From Ottelia alismoides (Eukaryota; Streptophyta; Magnoliopsida; Alismatales; Hydrocharitaceae), in the NCBI GenBank assembly GCA_037367405.1, contig JAZKJV010001876.1, positions 992,001-1,056,000 on the forward strand: a stretch of 64,000 bases of DNA, read 5' to 3'. The notes below the pieces were generated by a model. The model was given only the letters and a program-made list of their open reading frames with translations. It did no database searches and had not been told where the DNA came from. The position numbers and the translations under genes are program-made. This document shows positions 20,109-29,384 of the stretch, in pieces. The stretch's first letter is position 1, and each line of letters opens with the position of its first letter.

Positions 20109-21790
20109 ATGTACACATCTGAAAAGAAGATCCATACACATGCACGTTTGTTCAACTACTAAACTGTAGAGTCTGGAAACTGACTGGCCTGGAATCTGAA
20201 TATGGAACACACATGTGACTCTACACAATACTCCCTCATTCTCCCATACTGGAAAACGAACATCGACAATGTTGGGAGAACACAATAAAATGGGGAAAAC
20301 AACATGAAACCAATAAGCCAAACTCACAAAAAAATCAGCTTTTTCTCACAAAAAATTCTTTTTTCCGGCTATTTCCATTTTTTAATAGTCGTTGCATAAT
20401 TTTTTTAAAAACATTTTTAAGCCGTTAATTTTTTTATGGCTTTTAATAATTTTTTTAAAACTTTTGCATACGGTTTTTGAATTGTGCCTTCCTTTTCTCC
20501 CTTTTTTCAAACATAATATTTTTAACTTGCATTGGGCCCCTTAATTTTCTGGATCTTTTCTAGTAGCCGAAGCCCTCTTGGGCTTTTCAATAACAATTTT
20601 TTAAACTCGGGTCTCAATAGGACTGGAAATGCAGCTTCCCCTTTTTTGTTTTCTTTTTCAAATAATTGTTGCACACTTGGGCCAAACTCAGACCATCCTA
20701 TCATTTTTAATGAAATAGGAGTGCCCCCATTCTTTTAGGGTTCCCCTTCATTTGGAACCCCAACAACGACACATCCGAATAGGGCTCCCATTGGAAACCA
20801 TCCTATTGCAGCACCAACAGGAGGTGGGGCTGCTGCAGAGCGCCGCCACCATGATGCAGGGCTCCGTTGCTGCATAGTCGTTGGAGGTTCAAGCGATGCA
20901 ATGGGGCGATGCTGCCTGGAAGGGGATAGTGATGTGCCACCATTGGAGCTTTGATTGGAGGTACAAGGGCATCGCGCTGCTCGAGAAGAAGCGGCTCGAG
21001 AGGAAGCACCGCTCGAAGCGGCTGGAGATGGGGGCTTCTCTTGAGGGTGAATGGAGGTGTCGCCTGCGTGAGTAGATCATGGAGACACGCTCATGGGGCA
21101 CGCCTCTGGAAGAGACAGAGTAGCGCAAGGGCCCTTGCTGGAGGCGCGCACGATGGGAGCACCGCCTGGAGAGCAGAGATGTGCCGCTTGCACTTAGGCG
21201 ATCACCTGGTGCGCACTACGAGCTTCGCGCGAAGGTGGCGCTGCCCGGTGCAGATGCGGCTAGTCGATGGGATTTGTGATGCCAATGCAGGAGAAGGTGC
21301 GATTGTAGGGGTGTTTCAGCCGAGATCGAAGCGGCTCCCTGGAGATGCTCTGCTTGAGAAAACACGAGATCGGTGGGGTTGCATGACGCGATGTGACTGC
21401 TTGCCGGCAACGGCAGATGGAGGGCAGAGTCCAAGAGGGGGTTGCGTGGCCTGGAGAAGATGGAGATCGCCAGGAGGGGTCCTCATCACGAGGAGAATGA
21501 ACTATGGACACCACCATCGCTAGAAGGGGCAGCATGATGGAGCACACTGTCTGTGCTTTGATATTGTGGAAGGCCTGCTACACCGTGGAACCTTGCACAC
21601 CGCCTCCTGGAACTTTGCTCACGAGAATCTAGAGTTCAAAAAACCCTAGATGGCTTCGTATATTTCATAAATAGATTTAAACAAATTCGTGTACAATATT
21701 TTCCAACAAATCTTCAAGAACATACGTGAATCTCGAACATAATAAATAATAAACATAAAACCCTTAAGAATCAAACCCGGTTTGATATCA
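20109..21790 (-). other. element B interior, 5' segment (non-coding)
   Basis: Continues element B beyond C. Near C it matches the A interior (for example CCATACT...GTTGGGAGAA...). A T-rich stretch follows (20330-20560), then GC-rich sequence with short frames on both strands, then the leader next to the primer site at 21781-21790. No retroelement protein is found. Confidence 0.65.
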
Positions 21791-22084
21791 TGTTAAAAAA
21801 TAAAGAATGTGGAAGCGTATCAGAAGTAATGATAAAAAAATATGAACAAAATGGGATTTACGTGGAACCCTACTCCCTAAGGAGCGGGATGAAACCACGG
21901 GAGATTGCCTCAGAGGGCTGATAGTTTATTCAACTTTCTCATTTGAATACATGGGTGTGGGGCTCCTTATATAACACCCACTACGTCGCCACATCTCCAA
22001 ACTGGTAGATGTGGGACTAAACTCTAAATGGGGTAAATGGATCATGGAGAGATCCGTTTACCCATCTCCCATACATGTAACGCC
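21791..22084 (-). repeat. 5' LTR of element B, truncated
   Basis: Aligns with 8005-8317 (shared start TGTTAAAAAATAAAGAATG on plus) but stops about 25 bp short, at or near ATGTAACGC, where the sequence switches to a gypsy-like LTR start. Confidence 0.7.
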
Positions 22085-22747
22085 CAAGTCTTGGACTCTC
22101 CGAGAATACATAAATATATAACTAGTATGACATTAAGTGTGGATTACTGCATAAGTGTACGATCGACCTTTTACCTAAGAGTTGAGTCTAAGAGGCTAGC
22201 TTAGATAAAGACTTGATCCAATCTAATTCTAATATCAAGTTACAACTCAATCTTCTGTCTCTTTAATTGTCAGTCTTAAAAGATGTCACCAAGGACTGCC
22301 AAATATGGAATAAGTAGGATGTATCTTATTCTTCTCTCCTCTCATTGGACAAGGGATTCCCCTGAGTGTCAAACACACAATTTATCCTTTTTGGTGTAGA
22401 TCAATGTGTTAGATAGAAGTTCTAACCATCTGCACATGTTTTCTGGGATAGACCGAGGTGTCTTTTTTAGTATCTAATATACGTCCTACACTCTCGTGCT
22501 TGCATGGTTTGTATTTAGTGGCCAAATGGTAGTGGAAGAGGCAATATTGTGGCATACTTCCTCTTCGCCAAAGTGGACTCTCAAAAAGGTTGGGAGAACT
22601 CGTTAGTTATTCTGAAGCCCTTTGTGCAAATTTTTTGGATTTTTTGAGCTTAGCTGGAATGTTCGGAAATGTTGCAAATCTAGCTAGCTCCTCAGCTCTT
22701 GCCAAGTTGGCGCACCTTAATCCATAATTTTTAGTTTTAACGCACAC
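22076..22747 (+). repeat. probable gypsy-type LTR, left part
   Basis: Begins TGTAACGCCCAAGTC, the start style of chromovirus (Tekay-like) LTRs. It is followed by AT-rich non-coding sequence up to element A and appears to continue after A at 25482. No second LTR or pol gene could be linked to it. Confidence 0.4.
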
Positions 22748-23060
22748 AGTTAAGAAATAGGAAGCGGAAGCGAAAACATGGAAAAAGATAAACATCAAAG
22801 AAGAACAGCGGGATTTACGTGGAATCCTACTCCGTGAGGAGCGGGATGAAACCACAGGAGAAGCCCTAAAAGGGGCATATGCTTCATTGCGTTTTCTCAT
22901 TGGTTACAGGAGGTTTGGGCTCCTTATATAGCCTCTCCAGAGCCTCCAAGTCCCACCAATGGACAATATGGGACTAAACACTGGATGGGGTAAATGGATC
23001 TTCTCCAGGATCCATTTACCCTGCTACAGCTCAATAGGCGCATACACGAATACTCCAACA
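22748..23060 (-). repeat. 3' LTR of element A
   Basis: About 313 bp. The minus strand starts TGTTGGAGTATTCG. The far end is slightly decayed (AGTTAAGAAATAG on plus instead of TGTTATGAAATAAG). Confidence 0.8.
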
Positions 23061-25156
23061 CTCCCCCTCAAGCTGGAGCATGCAATGCTCAGCTTGGACA
23101 AACCGAAAGAAACTCAACTCAACGCTACAGGACACTACAGATAATATCAACCCAATGCGCACAACTGCTGTCGAGGACGTTGCTTCTCATGTCGTGCAGG
23201 CGAGGAGGATGAACGGGCTGGAGTGTGAGTCTGTTGAATCTCCTCGTCAGAGAGCATGTGCTCTGAACTACGCCTGTCAGAGTCACTGCAACTGAAATGA
23301 GTCTCCTCGTCGGAGTACTCTGGCCCGCAACAATAATATGGACAACTGCTCCATCTCTGAAAAGGGTCTAACTGAAAAGGAGCCGTGGTTGTGCAATCCT
23401 CGTTGGAGTCTACGGTCACTGGAGAATGGAGTCTGAAAAAAGTCTCCTCGTCGGAGAACTGGGTCTCTCCCATCTGGCTTAGAGAATGGTGCACTGCTCT
23501 GATGTACCTATGATACCATATGAAAACCCTTACCCACATGGCATAGGGAATGGTCCTCTACTCTGGAGTCCCTATGGCTCACATGAAAACTCTGGCCGAA
23601 ACAACAAAAATGGATGGGGATCACTGACAATGATGGCATACAAGTGCTCATCTGAAAATGGCCGCATACATGTGTGTGTCTGAAACTGAGTCTCGCTCTG
23701 GAGAACTCGAAATATGGTCCTCTCATCATGGAGTGCCTCGAACTTGGAGAGTCTGATCAACTGGATGGTACGGAGACTGGCATCTGAATCTGGAACAATG
23801 TAACAGACCTGTGACTCGACACCATACTCCCCCTTTCTCCCATACTTGTCGGAAGACATGGACATCGACCAAGTTGGGAGAAGACAAGATAATAAATAGG
23901 GGGTAAATACAACATGAATATCCTCGAAACATTTCTTGCGGCTTTTCATTTTTTTTATAAAGTCGTACCATTTTTTTGAAGCCATTTCTCATTTTTTTAC
24001 GACTATTTTTTTAAATAATTTTTTTTGCAATAATTTGCGTACGGCTTTTCTAATTGTATGTGCCTCTTTTTTTAATACTCGGCCCACTTGGGCCCAAAAA
24101 CAAGCAATAGCTTCTATTCCCCTCTTTTCTTTTCTTCCGCTTTTTTTCAGCCTCTTTTCTACCTTTTTTTCAGCCCAACAGTGGGCTTCTTTCATTTTCC
24201 TCCTTTTTTTAACATCATGCAGCATCTCCCTTTTTCTGTTTAAAACAATACACGGTACTGATGGGCCCAAAGATAATGCAATCCCTCTTTAGGGTTCCCA
24301 CGAGGGACCCTTCACAAACGATGTGATGCCCCCATCGGGGCAACATTCATAAGAGTCGCCAACAAGGAGGAGAGCGCGGGGGGTCACTGGAATCACGCTG
24401 TCGCCATGGGGAGGTTGATCGGAGGGAGCCTCCTGCTGGGATTGGTGGGAGAGGAGTGCGCGGCGAGTGAGGAGGGCGGAGGGCTCCGCCTGGAGTGCCG
24501 CCTGCGCCTGTGCTCCATGGGGTGTCTAAAAGCTAGGTGGAGTTTGTGGTTCCACACCTCCGTTGGCGACTCGACTGCCTGGAGCGCCTGGAGGCTGACG
24601 GCGCAAGGAAGCGCATCACTCGAGGAAGCCCATCACCTGTAGGGTTGCACGGTGGCTCGCACCGGCTGTTGGAGCCGGAGCTGAAGGAGCGTGACGAGAC
24701 AGGAGCATCATGTGAGGTCTTTGGCTGCGTGGGGCTCCAGGGAGAAACGCCAGGGGCGCCAGGATGTTGCACCCTGGAGTTCGACATTCAGATACGGCGC
24801 GCAAGAGGGATTTGTCTGGAGGACACCACCTCCGCCTGTGCGGTTGCGGAGGGTCATTTGGAGGCGTTCCTTCTGGAACCCTAGATTGGGAGAAGTGCTC
24901 CTGATCTATAACTTGGAGATGGAAGAGGGTGGCAGATCTGAAACCGAATATGGAGATGTGCCAGATCTGCTTCTGCGTGATCGGCTTCATCTCAGGAACT
25001 TGGATTAGGGTTTCAAGAAGAAAGCCCTAGAACGTTAATCTCCAATGAATAAATCTTCGATGAATAAATTTCCAAGAACCAGCATAAATTGATTCTTCTC
25101 CATAAACCGAATCTCGAACACAAATAATCAACATAAAATCCACGAGAATCGACCTA
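23061..25156 (-). other. element A interior (non-coding)
   Basis: Going 5' to 3' on the minus strand: a leader, a GC-rich block (24300-24990) with short unassigned frames, a T/A-rich block (23930-24250), then the conserved 3' block. That block has three stem-loops (23239-23253, 23302-23316, 23443-23457), the near-palindrome and the purine tract. The frames differ from those of B and C, so coding function is unlikely. Confidence 0.65.
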
Positions 25157-25167
25157 CTTTGATACCA

Positions 25168-25481
25168 TGTTATGAAATAAGAAGCGGAAGCGAAAACATG
25201 GAAAAAGATAAACATCAAAGAAGAACAGTGGGATTTACGTGGAACCCTACTCCGTGAGGAGCGGGATGAAACCACAGGAGAAGCCCTCAAGGGGGCATAT
25301 GCTTCATTGCTTTTTCTCATTGGTTACAAGAGGTCTGGGGCTCCTTATATGGCCTCTCCAGAGCCTCCAAGTCCCATCACTGGACAATGTGGGACTAAAC
25401 ACTGGATGGGATAAATAGATCTTCTCCAGGATCCATTTACCCTGCTACAACTCAATAGGCGCATAGATGAATACTCCAACA
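25168..25481 (-). repeat. 5' LTR of element A
   Basis: 314 bp, clear TG...CA ends. It closely matches 22748-23060 and is adjacent to the primer site. Confidence 0.85.
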
Positions 25482-26502
25482 CATACTAGCACCTAGGTTG
25501 AGACAAGATAGTATAAGAATCCGCATCCCCATACTTACTAAATGCCGACATTCAGGCCTCATGAGTTGATTCCCGATAACTTCCCATCATCGAGTTCCGT
25601 AATACCGGGTCTCAATCCTAGCTCTTAGGTGAAATTTGACTCATCACTAAATACAAGCAATCATGCAAGTGAGGTGATGCTCATGTTCAGTTAAGCATAG
25701 AGATTCTACTGCAATATAGCATGTATATACTAGGGTATTTCACGTAATTTAAGTCTAGGATCCTAATCAAAAGTGGTCAAGACTCAAAATGAGAGTTCTC
25801 CAAATCCAAAAGCCCGATGTACAACAAGTGTTAAGGATATAACTTTAGAATTCATTATCAAAAGGATTTTTTTTAAAATACCCTCTTATTTTGACAAAAA
25901 CTTTACAAAACAGTATCTTCTGTAATAAAATACAAATATACAAATTCAAAAGATTTTTAAAATATACAAAAAGATATCCATACCACATTATTTAATGTAA
26001 AAAAGATTCAAAGTACGAGCTACGGGTAAAGTATATATGTAATACGTACACAACCCCCCTATACTTAGGTTGTGTTATGTCCTCATTGCACATCGTAAAA
26101 TAAAGCTCATACTAAGAATAAGTGGGTGAAAATAGAATAGAAGTCGACTACCCCGTATACTTAGGCCCCTTGCCTAAGTACAGAAGAATAGCAAGGATGA
26201 GGCAGTCGAAGGTGGGGAAGAAGAAAAAATAGTTGGGAGATATACACAACAGAGATTGGTCCCCCATATACTTAGGCTCTGGTAGGCCTAAGTACGGAAG
26301 AATACTCACAAGTGGGGGGATCGATAAGCAAGGTGGAAATGAAAAAGATGGAGTCGTTGAATCTTCATATGTTGAAATCTACGATAATGCTGAAATCTAC
26401 GACCCTGCTACTGATCCCACACTATCATAGATTTAAACAGTATTTCTGGGTGTTTAGGTCATCCATTGAAGCCTTCAAGCACCATAGGACTTTGATCAGC
26501 AT
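25482..26502. other. probable gypsy LTR continuation / unassigned
   Basis: Non-coding sequence that resumes after element A. At 26150-26200 and 26263-26310 two related copies of a CCCCRTATACTTAGGC...CCTAAGTACRGAAGAATA motif occur. No protein match. It ends at the TSD of the hAT element at 26503. Confidence 0.4.
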
Positions 26503-27553
26503 CAGTCTTCAGAAAGGCAGCCTAGTCGGCCACATATGTGTAGTCGGGCATTAGACAGAACCACATATATTGTGTTCGGTACATATGCGGTTTGGGCGAG
26601 TATGTGGCCCAGTAAACTGCATATGCGGCCGCATACTCGACCACCTATTAGATAGAGCCCCTTCGTGCATGCTTCATCTTTTAGTTGCTAGAACTGGTAG
26701 CTATAGTAAAAAATAAATGTTATTAATTGTTTATAAGAAAAGATTTTTATGTTGTTTGTAAAAAATAAATTTCCATTTTTTATTTAAAATAAATGTTACT
26801 AATTGTTTATTGGACAGGAGTTTTATGTATTGTTTGTAAAATATAAATTTTCATTTTTTTTATTTAAATAGAAGATTTTTATTTAATTTATGTGGATGTT
26901 GTTTCTTGTCTCTCTGCATTAGTTTAATTTATATTCAATATACTTTTATTTTAGAATCAAATACATCCTCTTTTGTGAAAAAAAATATATATAAGTCGTT
27001 TGCTTTCTTCATTCAATAATTTTCTCAATTGTTCAGATATTTTGTAATAAAAAATTACGTTAAATCCCCCATAGCTAGTTGCCATCTCATTAACGCTAGA
27101 TAAAAGAGAATCTGATTATTTAATCAAGTGAAATATATTGATTTACAATCCAATTTTCATTTAATTAATTCATATAGAAATATAACAAATGTTTCTATGA
27201 TTTATTATTGTTATACCTCAAAATAATTTTTTTCTTATATTTGCATTCCTATAGTAAGTATGCCAACAATTTCCACTTTCATTTTTTTTATGATTCTCTC
27301 TTTTATCTAGAATGGTCTTTTTTTAAAAGCTTTGTCTGAAATCATGTCATACTAAAAAGCCTATGCATATATTTCATCTATTGTTATTTTTTTAAAACAT
27401 AAATCTCTAATATTTGAATTCAATTTATTACTTTAATTATTTTAAAATTAAAATAATACAAACCGCATAATCTGCATATACTTCCGCATATCCGCTTACT
27501 CGCTTCAGACCGCCTGACCGAACGAATACCGCATACCGACTTTCTGAACCTTG
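26503..27553. mobile_element. non-autonomous hAT element, 1.05 kb
   Basis: A perfect 8-bp TSD ATCAGCAT (26495-26502 and 27554-27561) flanks terminal inverted repeats CAGTCTTCAGAAAG and CAAGGTTCAGAAAG (right end read on minus). Both subterminal regions are rich in CATATGCGG and CCGCATA motifs, while the centre is AT-rich and non-coding. The termini match the right end of the hAT at 1-5045, a likely relative of its transposase source. Confidence 0.85.
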
Positions 27554-27561
27554 ATCAGCAT

Positions 27562-28280
27562 CGACAGGAGACCAAGTTTGAAATATCCAACTCCAAATTT
27601 ATTTCAAGTTTCCAGATGCAGAGATGAGATCTCGTCATGAAGTCAGGAGAAAGAGTCCCAACCCACTACCAGTATAGAGACAATACAAGAGACCAAGTCT
27701 GAAATGTAGTGTTTGATGGCCATTCATTTTACAGATGTTATGACCTTGAACGAGAAATATGCGCAACAGGAGCATGTCCAGGAAAAAGGAAGAGGTCGTG
27801 GGAACAAAAGAACTCAGGCTAGGGAACATGCACAACAAGAGGGTCGTGGATGAGGTCGTAGATGAGGGCAACAGGATTTTATGCATGGCGTCAAAGATGG
27901 GGGAGAAAATCATGAGATGGGTCATATACCATCACCACATATGGATGAGGTCTCCGAGTATGTTTTAAATACACAATTCGTCACATTTATCGTTGAGCCA
28001 CGTGATGGAGAGATGACAACGCCACAAGCACATGCAAGGAACATGAGGGGAAAGAAGCTAGGGTGGCTCAACCGACGTATAGTATAGTTACCCCGCCACA
28101 CATGCCCACCTTCAACGAGGAATAGGCGTAAGAAATTCGCAACTACAAGGAATTGATCATAGAGATGGTACAATAACCTATCAAAGGAGGTACAATAACA
28201 TATCAAAGGATGAGGAAGAGATAAATAGATTTTTGTATCATAACTAAAGAGTTGAATGTCTGACTCTTGGTTATGTATTT
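27562..28280. other. unassigned region before copia F1
   Basis: Short purine-rich frames only. Two diverged ~28-bp tandem copies around GGTACAATAACMTATCAAAGGA lie at 28165-28215. Before F1 inserted, this was contiguous with 33592. Confidence 0.4.
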
Positions 28281-28422
28281 TGTTAAGAGTTTTATATTCA
28301 TGTATTTATTTATAACTCCTTGTTTTGTTTGTCCTCTTTATGTAATTTTTCCATGGCTTCTCAACTCTATATAAGAGAACCATAGGGCACCATAAAATAA
28401 CAAGATGTTTTTTCTCCTAACA
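28281..28422 (+). repeat. 5' LTR of copia F1
   Basis: 142 bp, TGTTAAGAG...CCTAACA, with a TATA-like CTCTATATAAGAGAACC. The primer site follows directly. Confidence 0.85.
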
Positions 28423-28434
28423 TGGTATCAGAGC
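28423..28434 (+). promoter_or_regulatory. primer-binding site of copia F1
   Basis: TGGTATCAGAGC directly after the LTR. A telo-box-like GAAACCCTAACCCTAG follows at about 28457. Confidence 0.85.
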
Positions 28435-28487
28435 GACCGTCCTAGACCAGAGCACTGAAACCCTAACCCTAGCCCTAGACCACCTAC

Positions 28488-28980
28488 TAGGGATACAAAC
28501 GGTTACAGATATATCGATGTCCGATCCATCACTATATCTGTTTATACAGATTTTGACATATGTATTCGTATCAATCTTAAAATGGATACGGATATGGATA
28601 TCGTTTTGATATCCGCCAACATTTGTATCAGTATCCGTATATCTATTTCCGTATATAAGTATAGTCATAGATTTATTTTTAACCCTATATAACATAATTT
28701 TATACCTTTTACCATATTTGTATAATTTTTATGACATAAACACATTTAGTAAATTAATATCATGTGTTTTACATCCAATTCGTATATATTAAAGTCGATT
28801 ATATAGAGTATTTCTAAAATTACTCGTATGCGATCAGTATTTGTTTTACATCCATATCCATTTTTTAAGGATATGGTAAGATAGTATCATTAAATATTTG
28901 TATCCTCATTTGTATTCAAAAATGGATAAGGATACAGTAATACCTATATCTGTATATGTATCCGTCTGTTTGCATCCCTA
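28488..28980. mobile_element. MITE with TAGGGATRCAAAC ends, in the F1 leader
   Basis: The left end TAGGGATACAAACGG and the right end (on minus) TAGGGATGCAAACAGACGG form terminal inverted repeats. The candidate 8-bp flanks CCACCTAC and CCACTCGC agree at five positions, so a hAT origin is possible but not proven. The interior is AT-rich with many TATCCGTAT-like words and no gene. Confidence 0.7.
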
Positions 28981-29384
28981 CCACTCGCCGCCTTCTTCTC
29001 CCTCTAGTTCTATTGCCCCTCTCTCCATTATCTTGGCGCCGCCTCTGCCCCTCTCTCCGCCATCTCGGCACCGCCGCATCTCCCCTCTCCCTCCAACGTG
29101 TCGTCGATCAGGAAAAGCGAGGTTTGTTGCTTGTGGCAATTGTCTAAGGGCCTCGAGGTGGTCTGATTCTTCGATTTGTGTGGGGTTTTGCCATCCTATA
29201 TAGTATGATTTTGCTCTGAAACAGTAAAATCAGACTACTGCAGTCACCCCTCGCGCATACGTAGAAAGAAAATAGTAAGGTAATGGTTGTGGATTGAGTT
29301 CACACCCATAAACATCTCCATAATATACTTGTAGACATATTTTCATCCTATGTCTATGATCTTGCCATGTCCTCGTCGAGAAAT

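Larger units (their letters stand above)
8005..22084 (-). mobile_element. Element B: non-autonomous (LARD-like) LTR retrotransposon, interrupted
   Basis: On the minus strand the 5' LTR is at 21791-22084 and the 3' LTR at 8005-8317. A degenerate primer site (complement TGATATCAAA, 21781-21790) lies beside the 5' LTR. The 3' end carries a purine tract and the near-palindrome AAGCTGAGCAT/ATGCTCCAGCTT. The interior is non-coding and split by element C at 8906-20108. About 25 bp of the right LTR are missing where a gypsy-like LTR begins (22076). No gag-pol is present. Confidence 0.75.
22748..25481 (-). mobile_element. Element A: complete non-autonomous (LARD-like) LTR retrotransposon
   Basis: 2.73 kb on the minus strand. 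The 5' LTR is 25168-25481 and the 3' LTR about 22748-23060. The primer site (minus TGGTATCAAAG, 25157-25167) touches the 5' LTR. The purine tract and near-palindrome (23070-23095) touch the 3' LTR. Flanks CACAC (22743-22747) and CATAC (25482-25486) give a TSD with one mismatch. The interior has no gag, protease, integrase or RT, so it would depend on enzymes supplied in trans. Confidence 0.85.

Noticed and set aside
24616..24990. 124-aa minus-strand frame in element A as a protein gene
   Set aside because: It does not correspond to the leader frame of C or the B interior; related elements keep the leader sequence but not an open frame.
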